A stretch of DNA of 64,000 bases from JADGHX01 sp037200125 (GCA_037200125.1 JBBCGS010000006.1:558001-622000); one strand, 5' to 3'. Counted from the stretch's first letter, positions 32,192 to 41,591 are shown. Program-made: numbers and translations. Notes: generated by a model from the sequence alone, not told the origin.

Positions 32192-32496
32192 CGGTCGCAA
32201 CGTTGCTCGCCATCGCTGTCAGCGGCGCATTGCTGATCCTGCTGGGGGCTCGCGATCCGAAACGGCTGCGTAACTCGCGGCACGCAACTGACGAGACCGC
32301 TTCCGTGTCGCCGTTTCCGTCGGCCGTGCGGCATGCATGCGGCTGGCTGGCCCTCGCGCCCGGCATCACACTCGCTGTCGCCGGCGAGTGGTGGGCGTTT
32401 CTGATCTGGCTCGGCGCAAGCACCGCGCTCGGCTGGGCCGTTGCGATTATGGCCGGCTATTCCACGCTATCGGTTTCGCATCGAAACCCACAATGA
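32188..32496 (+). CDS. DUF3325-like small membrane protein
   Basis: The 102-aa protein has three hydrophobic helices, with GALLILLGARDPKR near the start and FLIWLGASTALGWAVAIMAG near the end. This matches DUF3325 proteins found downstream of PepSY-TM genes in siderophore-uptake operons. Its ATG overlaps the preceding stop. It is the last gene of the remnant iron operon. Confidence 0.72.
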   Translation: MTVATLLAIAVSGALLILLGARDPKRLRNSRHATDETASVSPFPSAVRHACGWLALAPGITLAVAGEWWAFLIWLGASTALGWAVAIMAGYSTLSVSHRNPQ

Positions 32497-32630
32497 GTTC
32501 GCGTGGCACCCGGGAGCGACGCCACGCGATGGCGCTCGCGCTTTCCGACTGAGGTCGCAACTGAGGTCGCAAGGAAGCGCCGACGCGCACCGCTTTCAGC
32601 GGACGGATGAGCGTGTTTCGCGCGAACCGC

Positions 32631-32891
32631 TCAATGCGTCGCGAGGCGCACGACGATGTCGTACTGGAGGTTGGGGAGTTTTTCCTGACCGTAGAGGCCG
32701 TGCGTGAGCAGGAAAGTGCGCGTCGCTTCGACCTGGCGTCTCAGTGCGTCGATTGCGGCCATGAAGAAATCGTCACGTTCGCGAGGATCCGGGGACGCGA
32801 GCACTTCTTCCGCGAACCGGTAGTCCTCAATGCTGACGGTGATGGAAAGCGGCACACGTTTGAGAACACGCGCGCGTGTCGGATCGAACAT
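32631..32891 (-). CDS. Conserved-looking hypothetical protein
   Basis: The 86-aa protein starts at ATG 32891, 8 nt after a GGAGG motif. It is predicted cytosolic and alpha/beta (VPLSITVSIEDYRFAEEVL, FFMAAIDALRRQVEATR, LPNLQYDIVVRL). No family is recognised. Confidence 0.6.
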   Translation of the reverse strand: MFDPTRARVLKRVPLSITVSIEDYRFAEEVLASPDPRERDDFFMAAIDALRRQVEATRTFLLTHGLYGQEKLPNLQYDIVVRLATH

Positions 32892-33304
32892 CGTCGGAGG
32901 CCTCCTGCGTTGACGGGTGCGAAACACATAAGCCCGTACAGTAGCCGGCGCGCCGATACCGAAGAATCGGAACAAACCATGAGAACCCGAAGGGAAACTC
33001 CGTAGCGGATGCCGCGCTGACGCGCGGCGTCCGCGGCGCGTCAGCGCGGCATGACCGAGATCGAGCTCGACAGGATCGTTGCGGTCGAGGCTCGCGAGAT
33101 CCGAGAGATTGATGAGGAACTCGCCGTCGACCCGATAGCGCGACGGCGATGGGGCGCGCCCCCGCGCATCGAGCACGAACTCGAGAGGCCCTCGCGCCGT
33201 CGTGGTTGAACCTCCCGGATCGAGTGCCCCTCGAACGGAGCCCGCTGCGAGAACGGCTTGCCCATCCGCAAGCGATTGATCCGGCTGGACTCTACAATGA
33301 GGCC
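32892..33304. other. Region without a confident gene
   Basis: A minus-strand stretch at about 33040-33240 reads LEFVLDARGRAPSPSRYRVD and then GEFLINLSDLASLDRNDPVE, which looks protein-like but has no convincing start or family. It may be the tail of a lost gene. Confidence 0.4.
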
Positions 33305-34846
33305 ATGAACACCTCTATCCCGGCTCTGGAGGGCGCGCTGCCCGAGGACGACGTTCGGACCTGCGTGCGCGTGCTTCGAGCCATCGAAGCGGACCGCTCA
33401 CACCTCACCCGCCTGACCCAGGAGCAGCGGCGCGAACTGCTGACGCTGGCCGGCCTCGTCGCCAAGCCCGAGCGACACGACCTCGTGAAGATGGCGAAGG
33501 CGTTTCGCCGCGCCGAACGGGAAGCGAAGAAGCAGCACGATCGGCGGACGCTGGAGCGGGCCGGGCTGCGCGCGCAACGCCGTTCGGACGTGTATTCCCC
33601 ACTCTGGCTCGAGCCCCCGAAGCCGGAAGATCTCGAGGGCCGCCCCGAGCTCAACAAAGAGCGCGCCTGCTACGTCTGCAAGAAGCCCTTCGCGAAAGTG
33701 CATCGCTACTACGACTCGATGTGTGAGGAATGCGGCGACTTCAACTACGCGAAGCGCGAGCAGACCGCCGACCTGGGCGGGCGCTATGCGCTCGTCACCG
33801 GCGCACGCGTCAAGATTGGGTTTCAGGCTTCGCTCAAACTGCTGCGTGCCGGGGCGCACGTCGTCGTCACGACCCGGTTTCCGATCGACGCCGCAGATCG
33901 CTACTCGAAGGAACCGGACTACGGAGTATTTCGCGAGCGACTCCAGATTCATGGGCTCGACCTGCGCCACACACCCAGCGTGGAGCTGTTCACCCGGTTT
34001 CTCATCGAGCGGTTGCCTCGGCTCGACTACATCCTGAACAACGCGTGCCAGACGGTGCGCCGGCCTGCGGGGTTCTTTCAGCATCTGCTCACGCGCGAAG
34101 CGGAAACGATCGCCACGCTGCCGCCCGCGTTGCGCGCGCCGCTCGCGAGCCATGATGAGCTACGCCGGACCCTCGACGGAGCGCACCTGCCCGGCGGCGT
34201 GGGGGCGCTCGTCGCGGCCTCGGCACGTGCGCACGGCGAGGGGCTGCTCCATAGCGCCGCGCTCTCGCAGCGTCGCTATCTCGACGAGGATTATCGCGAC
34301 GGTGAAGCGCTCTTCCCCGCGAATCGCTACGACGAAGACCGCCAGCAGATCGATCTGCGCGAGATCAACAGCTGGCGCCTGCGCATGCATGAGGTTGAAA
34401 CGCCGGAGCTGCTCGAAGTGCAGCTCGTCAATTCCATTGCGCCCTACATCCTGAACGCTCGTCTCAAGCCGCTCATGCTTCGCACGCCGGAGCGGGACAA
34501 GCACGTGGTCAACGTGAGCGCGGTGGAAGGTCAGTTTTATCGCGCCACCAAGACCGACAAACATCCGCACACGAATATGGCGAAAGCCGCGCTCAACATG
34601 ATGACGCGTACGAGCGCGCCGGACTTTGTGAAGGATGGGATCCACATGAATGCCGTTGATACGGGGTGGGTCACCGATGAGGACCCGGCTGTGCACGCCG
34701 CGCGCAAGGCCGAGGAGGGATTCTCGCCGCCGCTTGATATCATTGATGGGGCGGCGCGGATCGTCGACACCGTTTTCGTTGGGCGGATCACCGCAACCCA
34801 CGTATGGGGTCAGTTCTTGAAGGACTACAGGCCGGCGCCGTGGTGA
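33305..34846 (+). CDS. SDR-family oxidoreductase with N-terminal zinc ribbon
   Basis: The 513-aa protein has a charged helical N-terminus, a four-cysteine zinc-ribbon motif (CYVC at 122-125, CEEC at 140-143) and then an SDR Rossmann domain: YALVTGARVKIG (162-173), DYILNNACQTV, and NVSAVEGQFYRATK. The usual YxxxK before the conserved AAL helix is replaced by TNMAK, although a YRATK occurs earlier, so the catalytic Tyr is uncertain. A long insert (about 260-380) separates the halves. Start at ATG 33305; an in-frame GTG or ATG upstream would add low-complexity sequence. The substrate is unknown. Confidence 0.8.
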   Translation: MNTSIPALEGALPEDDVRTCVRVLRAIEADRSHLTRLTQEQRRELLTLAGLVAKPERHDLVKMAKAFRRAEREAKKQHDRRTLERAGLRAQRRSDVYSPLWLEPPKPEDLEGRPELNKERACYVCKKPFAKVHRYYDSMCEECGDFNYAKREQTADLGGRYALVTGARVKIGFQASLKLLRAGAHVVVTTRFPIDAADRYSKEPDYGVFRERLQIHGLDLRHTPSVELFTRFLIERLPRLDYILNNACQTVRRPAGFFQHLLTREAETIATLPPALRAPLASHDELRRTLDGAHLPGGVGALVAASARAHGEGLLHSAALSQRRYLDEDYRDGEALFPANRYDEDRQQIDLREINSWRLRMHEVETPELLEVQLVNSIAPYILNARLKPLMLRTPERDKHVVNVSAVEGQFYRATKTDKHPHTNMAKAALNMMTRTSAPDFVKDGIHMNAVDTGWVTDEDPAVHAARKAEEGFSPPLDIIDGAARIVDTVFVGRITATHVWGQFLKDYRPAPW

Positions 34847-34870
34847 CGGAGCGCTCACCGACACAGAAGA

Positions 34871-35026
34871 GCCCTCAATCGCCGGGCGGCTGAGAACCGG
34901 CAGCGCACGACCAAGCGCCTCCTCGGCCGCTCTTCAGCCGCTCTTCAGCCGCTCCTCAGCCGCTCCTCAGCCGCCTCCTCGGCCCGCCTCCTCGGCCGCC
35001 TTCTTAGCCGCCCGGCGATTGAGGGC
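34871..35026. repeat. Dispersed inverted-repeat element, copy 3, with 11-bp tandem repeats
   Basis: The arms 34871-34890 and 35007-35026 are perfectly complementary over 20 bp. The 116-nt core contains about eight tandem copies of an 11-13 bp unit, CTCYTCRGCCG (about 34919-35010), whose last copy merges into the right arm. No gene is present between 34847 and 35136. Confidence 0.88.
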
Positions 35027-35136
35027 TTGTTGATCCGACAGCCCACACCCTGCAACCAACTCGCCCAACCCGTGTTCTTCGCCACACCGGCGGCAAGTCG
35101 CCGCAACTCAAACCGCGCCCGGAGCGCTACCCGACA

Positions 35137-35334
35137 ATGATCAAGCTCCTGCTCTGGCTCCTCCTCTTCATCTTCTGCTGGCCGCTCGCCCTGCTAGCGC
35201 TCGTGCTGTGGCCCATCGTGTGGCTGCTGTCGATCCCGTTCCGGCTGCTCGGCATCGCCGTGGAAGGCGTGTTCGAGCTGCTGCGCGCGATCCTGTTCCT
35301 GCCCGCCCGGATACTCGGCGGGCGCCCCAGCTGA
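35137..35334 (+). CDS. Small hydrophobic membrane protein
   Basis: The 65-aa protein is almost wholly hydrophobic (LLLWLLLFIFCWPLALLALV and VWLLSIPFRLLGIAVEGVF), ending in a basic GGRPS tail. It is predicted to span the membrane once or twice. No family is recognised. Weak GGAGC precedes the ATG. Confidence 0.6.
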   Translation: MIKLLLWLLLFIFCWPLALLALVLWPIVWLLSIPFRLLGIAVEGVFELLRAILFLPARILGGRPS

Positions 35335-35467
35335 GCGGCTGGTCGCGACCGCCCCGCCTGCGCCGGACCGGCGGCCGGCTGCGGCACGCCGCCCGGCCGG
35401 CTCCTTGTAACGAGGCGACCGCAAGATACGATGATCAGATTCGGGACACGTCCATCGGGAGTTCCGC

Positions 35468-36172
35468 ATGATCATTCGACATCGAGTGGCGGCCACCCTG
35501 GCGGCACTCACGACATTGCTTGCCAGCGCCGCATTCGGAGCGTCACCTCGCCCGGCGATCGTGGAGCTGTACACGTCGGAAGGCTGCAGCTCCTGCCCGC
35601 CCGCTGAAGCGCTGGTCGAGCGACTCTCCAAACAACCCGGCGTATTGCCACTCGCCTTTCACGTGGACTACTGGGATCAGCTCGGCTGGCACGACCGCTT
35701 CTCGATGAAAGAAGCCACTCAGCGGCAGCAGGATCTGGCGCATGCACTCGGTCTCGCCACGATCGGCACCCCGCAGCTCGTGGTCGATGGGCGCCACGCA
35801 GTGTGGGGCGTGGACACGGACAACCTCACCCGCGTGCTGAAAACGCCGCGAAGTGACGTGCCGCTATCGCTGGAGCGCAGCGGCCAGAACTTGATCGTTC
35901 GAACGCCGGCGCGCGATGGGCGCGACGTGTACGACATCTATGTCGTCGGCTATTTGCCGCAGGCTGTCACGCGCATCGGGCGAGGCGAGAATGCGGGGCG
36001 CACGCTCACCGAAGTGAATGTCGTGCGCTACATCCGCAAGATCGGGCAATCCTCGAGCTCGGCGGGCGAGTGGAAATTCCCGCTGGCTTCACTGCCCAGC
36101 GATGCGAGCCATGTCGTCGTGTTCCTGCAGAAGCCGGGAAACGGCGCGATCGTGGGCGCGCAAACCGGCTGA
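35468..36172 (+). CDS. DUF1223 thioredoxin-like periplasmic protein
   Basis: The 234-aa protein has a signal peptide (about 1-24, ending AAFGA) and the DUF1223 signature VELYTSEGCSSCPPAEALVE with a CxxC pair, then FHVDYWDQLGWHDRFS and IGTPQLVVDGRHAVWG. The fold is thioredoxin-like and exported. Function is uncharacterised, probably redox-related. GGGAG precedes the ATG. Confidence 0.92.
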   Translation: MIIRHRVAATLAALTTLLASAAFGASPRPAIVELYTSEGCSSCPPAEALVERLSKQPGVLPLAFHVDYWDQLGWHDRFSMKEATQRQQDLAHALGLATIGTPQLVVDGRHAVWGVDTDNLTRVLKTPRSDVPLSLERSGQNLIVRTPARDGRDVYDIYVVGYLPQAVTRIGRGENAGRTLTEVNVVRYIRKIGQSSSSAGEWKFPLASLPSDASHVVVFLQKPGNGAIVGAQTG

Positions 36173-36253
36173 GGCCCGTGCCTGGGCGATCGACCGCAAG
36201 CACCCGGTCATCAGTCGTGCCTTTGCAACGAAATCACAGGGAACAAATTCCAC

Positions 36254-36727
36254 ATGGGCCCTTGGGCAACCGACCTTCTGTTCGCCGCTGGACATCACGT
36301 GCTCGTCTTCGCAATCGTGGGCGTGCTGGCGTTCGAGCTAGGCGCGGTTCGGCCCGGCCTTACGGGATCGGAAGCGGTGCGCATCGCGCGCGCGGACATG
36401 GGGTACGGCATCCTCGCCGTCGCGATCCTTCTCGTGGGATTCGCGCGAGCGCATCTCGCGGCGAAAGGCTGGGGCTACTACTCCCGCAACTGGATCTTCT
36501 GGGCAAAGATCGGCGCGTTCGCGGTCGTCGGCCTGATCTCGATCTTGCCCACCGTGCGCTACATCCGCTGGAGCCGGGCCGCGAAAGCGGACGCGGGCTA
36601 TCGCCCGCCTGAAGCGGAAGTTCGCTCGGTGCGGCAGTGGCTGTGGGCGGAAGCGTTCGTCTTTGCGCTCATTCCCATCCTGGCGGCCGCGATGGCGCGA
36701 GGCTCGGGGTTCATTCCCGCACAGTAG
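36254..36727 (+). CDS. DUF2214 family membrane protein
   Basis: The 157-aa protein has four membrane helices and the family features LLFAAGHHVLVFAIVG, ARADMGYGI, FARAHLAAKGWGYY and FWAKIGAFAVVGLISI. Its function is unknown. It follows the DUF1223 gene by 81 bp on the same strand. Confidence 0.88.
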   Translation: MGPWATDLLFAAGHHVLVFAIVGVLAFELGAVRPGLTGSEAVRIARADMGYGILAVAILLVGFARAHLAAKGWGYYSRNWIFWAKIGAFAVVGLISILPTVRYIRWSRAAKADAGYRPPEAEVRSVRQWLWAEAFVFALIPILAAAMARGSGFIPAQ

Positions 36728-37000
36728 TGTTCTAAATCCTCACTGGATGGATCGACACCCGCCGCATGCGCGATTCTCGCGCGCATGCGGAATCGCAACT
36801 TCCCGAAGGAAACACCTGCCGCCGCGGCGATGGCCTGCATTCGCTGCACGCCCTGCGCGCCGAGGCGCACGCGGATTCGCTGGAGGATCGTGCACAGGGC
36901 GATCTACTCGGATCAATGCGAACCGCGCGCGCTGGAAATTCACCGGGTGGACTGGTGGCGGGACGAATCGGGCAACCTCTTCGACTGGGATTCACCACTC

Positions 37001-37228
37001 ATGCCACACACACCGATCGTCATCCACACCGTTCAACAGCACATCGATCACGGCTACACCGTCTCCGCTTACTGCCGCAAATGCCGGAAGAATGCGGAGG
37101 TGGACCTGCATCGACTCGTCGCAAAAGGCTTCGCGGAGCGGCCGCTCCAGGAGCTGAAGCTGGGATGCCGCAACTGCCGGTCTCGCATCGACCTGACCGT
37201 GCGGCCCCCGAAGAAGCTACGGAGTTAG
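37001..37228 (+). CDS. Small zinc-ribbon-like protein
   Basis: The 75-aa protein has paired cysteines (CRKC and CRNC, about 33 residues apart), suggesting a zinc ribbon, with DLHRLVAKGFAERPLQEL between them. The frame is open further upstream, but the residues before ATG 37001 are Arg-rich and unlikely. No family name is assigned. Its end overlaps the end of the convergent retropepsin gene by 12 bp. Confidence 0.6.
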   Translation: MPHTPIVIHTVQQHIDHGYTVSAYCRKCRKNAEVDLHRLVAKGFAERPLQELKLGCRNCRSRIDLTVRPPKKLRS

Positions 37229-38278
37229 CCGGCTGCGGAAACGGCTGTCATCCGTGTATTCATGCCGCATGCGTACCTGCAGCTCACGTCGTTTGTAGTC
37301 GATGATGAGCGTGTCGAAGAGACCGAGCACGTCCATGCCGATCAGCATTACCGGATCCTTGACCATGTCCCAGTGCTTGAAGATGTGCAGGTCGCCCGTG
37401 GTCACGCTCGCCTGGCGAATCACCACATCGCCGATCTGGATCGGCGGTGTGACCATGCGGCTGCCGCGCTCGGTGTCGAGTGTTGCGCCGGTTATCAGGT
37501 CCGAGAGCACGTCCTTGGTTGCGATCCGGCGCGCGATCGCCACACGAAAAGCTTCGTTGGCGAGGCTCGCCTGGCCGCCCGTGTCGATGATGGCCGTCGC
37601 CCGGACGGAGCCCACTTTGATGGGCGTCACCAGCAGGCCCTGCACGATCTTCACCGGAATCGTGCGGAACCCCATCGGCGCGCGCTCTTTCCGCGAGCGG
37701 AAAATAGTGATGCGGTCGTGGATGAAGTCGATGAAGATCCGCTTGTCCTCCATCCCATCGGTGCCCAGCACGCCATCGGCGCCGCCAAGCGCATCGACGA
37801 CGATCGGCAGGCGCGCGGGGCGAAATTGCAGGTCGCCAACGATCAGGCTGTCCACCGTGATCGTCGGCACCACGCGCGAACCCGTGACACCCCGGAGCAA
37901 CACCTGGTGTTTGTCGGTAAGCGGAATTCCAAGCGCCACCGCCACGGACGCGTTCACCGCGGCGTGACTCGAGCCCGTGTCCAGCACGAGACGGAACGGC
38001 CCCTGGTTGTTGATGTAGACCGGCGCCCAGATGCGGCCGATGCGATCGCGGCGAGTGGGCGCGACGTAGCGCGGCTCGGGCGCCTGGATGACCACTTCTT
38101 CGATCGGCGCGTCCGGATCGTCATCGGCGGTAATGGCAGCGGGAAAGGCGGCGGGCACAGGCGCGACGGCGGTCTCCTCAGCGAGAGCGAGCCCCACCGC
38201 CATCGACATCAGGACGACAGCCAGCCGCCCCGTGAATCGCCACCGCACACGGCACACGAGAACCCCCTCACGCAGCAT
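37217..38278 (-). CDS. Secreted retropepsin-like aspartic protease
   Basis: The 353-aa protein has a long signal sequence and two retropepsin lobes. LVLDTGSSHAAVN carries the first catalytic Asp, and ATAIIDTGGQASLAN the second, followed by LIGMDVLGLFDTLIID. Each lobe shows the flap-like Gly pattern. A single chain with two DTG motifs makes a pseudo-dimer. It is probably periplasmic; substrate unknown. Confidence 0.85.
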   Translation of the reverse strand: MLREGVLVCRVRWRFTGRLAVVLMSMAVGLALAEETAVAPVPAAFPAAITADDDPDAPIEEVVIQAPEPRYVAPTRRDRIGRIWAPVYINNQGPFRLVLDTGSSHAAVNASVAVALGIPLTDKHQVLLRGVTGSRVVPTITVDSLIVGDLQFRPARLPIVVDALGGADGVLGTDGMEDKRIFIDFIHDRITIFRSRKERAPMGFRTIPVKIVQGLLVTPIKVGSVRATAIIDTGGQASLANEAFRVAIARRIATKDVLSDLITGATLDTERGSRMVTPPIQIGDVVIRQASVTTGDLHIFKHWDMVKDPVMLIGMDVLGLFDTLIIDYKRRELQVRMRHEYTDDSRFRSRLTP

Positions 38279-38542
38279 GTGACCGGCACTGCCAGCCGAT
38301 TATGGCGCCGAAAGGAACGGCCCAACGGCGAATCCTCCTCGCGGCGGACATAACCCCTACCGGATCGCGGGCGCTGGCGAACGTAATCTGTGCCGGCCGG
38401 GCGGCTTGCGCAGACCCACGGCTCTCCATGGATACCCGAAATAATCTCAGGTCCGCCACCCTCACCAGGTGTTGGTGGTTTCGTGGCGGACGTTTATCCT
38501 TGCGGCAGGACGCATCGATCGATGCGCAGGGATCGGTTTAAG

Positions 38543-38968
38543 ATGAACCTCAAAGCCTTTGCGACTGCCTCCATCGTACTAACGCTGACCGCGTGCTCGA
38601 GTCAGCCCAGGGAACCCGCCGGGCGCGTACCTGCGCCCGCCGCGCCGCTATCGGCCGCTCCCGCCGCCAAACTGGCCCCCGCCACACCGGCTGCGACGCC
38701 GGCCGCCGCTGGAGCGAGCGCTCCCACCGCGAGCGGCGAGACCCCGGTGCTCAATCGCACGCTCATCTCCGCAGGCTACAAGCCGACCACCATCAAGGGC
38801 GAGGTCTACTACTGCCGCATGGAGGACGTCACGAATACGGCGTTCAAACGCAAGGTGTGCCTGAACGAAGCACAGCTGCGGGAAGAAGAACGCAAGATCA
38901 AGCAAATGCAGGATCAGATGATGCGCACGCAGGCCAGCCCCTCCTGCATGGGGCCCAGCTGCGGCTAG
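38543..38968 (+). CDS. Putative lipoprotein
   Basis: The 141-aa protein has a lipobox (VLTLTAC) at residue 19, a long Ala/Pro-rich linker and a small globular end (GYKPTTIKGEVYYCRMEDV, NTAFKRKVCLNEAQL, then MGPSCG). Four cysteines outside the lipobox may form disulfides. The family is not recognised. Its stop overlaps the YkgJ-type gene on the other strand by 4 bp. Confidence 0.75.
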   Translation: MNLKAFATASIVLTLTACSSQPREPAGRVPAPAAPLSAAPAAKLAPATPAATPAAAGASAPTASGETPVLNRTLISAGYKPTTIKGEVYYCRMEDVTNTAFKRKVCLNEAQLREEERKIKQMQDQMMRTQASPSCMGPSCG

Positions 38969-39675
38969 TCGAGATCGTCGAACTCGGCGGGCACATCCTC
39001 ACCCCTGAGATGAGTGAACGGCGGTAGCCGCGATTCAAAACGCCCACGCGCCGCAGGGTCCGACAATGCGGTGTCGAGGGCGCAATTGAGCTCGTAGGCA
39101 CCCACGTCGTAGCCCGCGTCGCCCATCGCGGTGCTGAACGCCTCGACGTGCGCGCCGCCGGCCTGATACACGTACGGGGCGAAATCCGGGTCGATGTCCA
39201 GGTTGCCGGGGTCTTCGTAGGATTGCTGACACCCGGCCGCGTTCGTCGCGTGATAGTTGCGGCATGACTGAGGCCGCGCGGTGTAGATGCCGCAGCGACC
39301 GCCGCTCAGGAACGGGCACTTGAGATTGCGCGTCATGCGCGCCTCTTCATCGAGACTCTCGAGAACGGCGCGGTTCGCGCGCGCCTCCGCGTAGACGCGT
39401 GCTTTCTCTTCCGCCGTGAACGACTGCTCGACGAAATCCAGGATCCGGAACACCTCGACAGCGCGAACGTCAACGGTGAAGTAACAGCACCACGAGCAGC
39501 CCGCGCCGCAGGCGAGCGTGCCTACATCCGGGGCGGAGGCGATGCGCGAATCGTGGCGTTGCTGGGAGCTCTCGAGCGCGCGAACCACGCCCAGCGAGCG
39601 AATTTCGTCACGCGCCAGCTCGCGCTCGCGCGTGAGGATGTCGCGAATGAAAGGCAGGTCGAGGGAAAACTCCAT
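38965..39675 (-). CDS. YkgJ-family cysteine-cluster protein
   Basis: The 236-aa protein carries the metal-binding cluster LACGAGCSWCCYFTVDV, then RNLKCPFLSGGRCGIYTARP and QSCRNYHATN, the CxxxCxxCC and following Cys pattern of YkgJ/UPF0153 proteins that bind Zn or Fe. Its promoter region is shared with the radical SAM gene, with only 23 bp between divergent starts. Confidence 0.9.
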   Translation of the reverse strand: MEFSLDLPFIRDILTRERELARDEIRSLGVVRALESSQQRHDSRIASAPDVGTLACGAGCSWCCYFTVDVRAVEVFRILDFVEQSFTAEEKARVYAEARANRAVLESLDEEARMTRNLKCPFLSGGRCGIYTARPQSCRNYHATNAAGCQQSYEDPGNLDIDPDFAPYVYQAGGAHVEAFSTAMGDAGYDVGAYELNCALDTALSDPAARGRFESRLPPFTHLRGEDVPAEFDDLD

Positions 39676-39698
39676 GACGACATCTTATACTTTCGGGC

Positions 39699-41588
39699 AT
39701 GCCTGAACCGCGCATCCTGTCCATCATCCCGCCGATGACCCAGCTGAATACACCGTATCCGTCCACGGCGTATCTCACGGGGTTCCTGCGGTCGCGCGGA
39801 TTTCACGCGGCGCAGACGGATCTTTCCATCGGGCTGGCGCTGCGGCTTCTGTCGGCGGATGGCCTGCAGGCCATTCATGAGCGGGTCAAGGCACTGCCCC
39901 GCAAGCAACAGAACGTAGCGACGCGCTTCTTTGCGCAGCACTTCCAGATCTACCGGAAGACCATCACGCCGGTCATTCGATTTCTGCAGGGGCGCGACCC
40001 CAGCCTGGCTCATCGCATCGCCTCACGGCGTTACCTGCCCGAAGGCCCGCGCTTCACGTCGCTCGATCACTACGTCGACAGCGAAGGCCAGGGCGACGCG
40101 CTTGATTGGGCCTTCGGCGCGCTGGGGTTGCAGGATCGCGCCAAGCACATCGCCACTCTGTATCTGAACGACCTCGCCGACATCATTCGCGACGCCGTGG
40201 ATCCTCGCTTCGAGTTCGTGCGGTATGCGGAGTCGCTGGCGGCCAGCCAACCAACGTTCGATCACCTGCACGATGCGCTCAACTCGCCGCGCAGCCTGGT
40301 CGACGAAGCGCTGCACTCGCTGACGCTCGAGGCGCTGTCAGGCCATCAACCCACGCTCGTGCTCATCAGCGCTCCATTTCCCGGCAACGTGTACGGCGCG
40401 TTTCGGATTGCGCAGTCGATCAAACAGACTCATCCGTCCGTCATAACGGTGCTGGGCGGCGGGTACTGCAACACCGAGCTGCGCACGATGACCGAGCCGC
40501 GCGTGTTCGATTACTTCGATTTCGTCACGCTCGACGCTGGCGAGAAGCCACTGCTTGCGCTCATCGAACATCTGCGGAACAAGAGACCCGTTGAGCGGCT
40601 GATTCGCACGTACACACGCGAGCTTCACTACGTCGATCATAAAGAACCCGATATCGCTTTCTCTGAAAGCGGAACGCCTACCTACGACGGCCTGCCGCTG
40701 AACGACTACCTGTCCCTGCTCGATATGCTGAATCCGATGCACCGTCTCTGGTCGGACGGTCGCTGGAACAAGCTGACCATCGCGCACGGCTGCTACTGGA
40801 AGAAGTGCAGCTTCTGCGATGTGAACCTCGACTACATCTCGCGCTACGACCTCGCGACGACCGATGTGCTGGTCGATCGAATCGAGGCGCTGATTCACGA
40901 GACCGGGCAAACGGGCTTCCACTTCGTGGATGAGGCGGCGCCGCCCAAGGCGCTCAAAGGGCTTGCGAATGGCCTGCTGCAACGGAAGGTGAATATTTCC
41001 TGGTGGGGCAACATCCGGTTCGAGAAATCCTTCGATACCGAATTGTGCCAGTTGCTGGCCGATAGTGGCTGCATCGCCGTGACCGGCGGGCTGGAAGTGG
41101 CGTCGGATCGGCTGCTCAATCTGATGAAGAAAGGGGTGTCGGTTGAGCAAGTGGCGCGGGTTACGCGCGCGTTCTCCGACGCGGGGATACTGGTGCACGC
41201 CTACTTGATGTACGGCTTCCCCACGCAGACGGTGCAGGACACTGTCGATGCGCTGGAATACGTGCGCCAGCTGTTCGCGGCCGGGTGCATCCAGTCGGGA
41301 TTCTTCCATCGCTTCACGTGCACCGTGCACTCGCCGGTCGGGAAGCATCCGGACCAATACGGCGTCACGCTGCATCCGCCGCCGTATGCGCCATTCGCCA
41401 ACAACGACATCAACTTCACCGACGCGACCGGCGTCGATCACGACCTGTTCGGCATGGCGCTCAAGAAAGCGCTGTACAACTACATGCACGGCATCGGCCT
41501 CGAGCATGACGTGCGCGAGTGGTTCGAGGATCAGGTGCCGCGCACGCGGGTTCCCAAGTCATTCGTCGCGCGCGCGTTGAAGGCCTGA
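39699..41588 (+). CDS. B12-binding-type radical SAM protein
   Basis: The 629-aa protein has an N-terminal Rossmann/B12-binding-like region (about 1-300; LVLISAPFPGNVYGAFRIAQ, VLGGGYCNTEL) without a DxHxxG cobalamin motif, then a radical SAM barrel. The cluster motif is GCYWKKCSFC with cysteines 365, 370 and 373, which is CX4CX2C rather than the canonical CX3CX2C. ITGGLE-like and LMYGFPTQT strands follow. The reaction is unknown. It is divergent from the YkgJ gene and may be regulated together with it. Confidence 0.85.
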   Translation: MPEPRILSIIPPMTQLNTPYPSTAYLTGFLRSRGFHAAQTDLSIGLALRLLSADGLQAIHERVKALPRKQQNVATRFFAQHFQIYRKTITPVIRFLQGRDPSLAHRIASRRYLPEGPRFTSLDHYVDSEGQGDALDWAFGALGLQDRAKHIATLYLNDLADIIRDAVDPRFEFVRYAESLAASQPTFDHLHDALNSPRSLVDEALHSLTLEALSGHQPTLVLISAPFPGNVYGAFRIAQSIKQTHPSVITVLGGGYCNTELRTMTEPRVFDYFDFVTLDAGEKPLLALIEHLRNKRPVERLIRTYTRELHYVDHKEPDIAFSESGTPTYDGLPLNDYLSLLDMLNPMHRLWSDGRWNKLTIAHGCYWKKCSFCDVNLDYISRYDLATTDVLVDRIEALIHETGQTGFHFVDEAAPPKALKGLANGLLQRKVNISWWGNIRFEKSFDTELCQLLADSGCIAVTGGLEVASDRLLNLMKKGVSVEQVARVTRAFSDAGILVHAYLMYGFPTQTVQDTVDALEYVRQLFAAGCIQSGFFHRFTCTVHSPVGKHPDQYGVTLHPPPYAPFANNDINFTDATGVDHDLFGMALKKALYNYMHGIGLEHDVREWFEDQVPRTRVPKSFVARALKA

Positions 41589-41591
41589 CGC

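Noticed and set aside
34919..35010. Possible CRISPR array
   Set aside because: Units are only 11-13 bp, contiguous and without spacers; this is a tandem repeat inside an inverted-repeat element.
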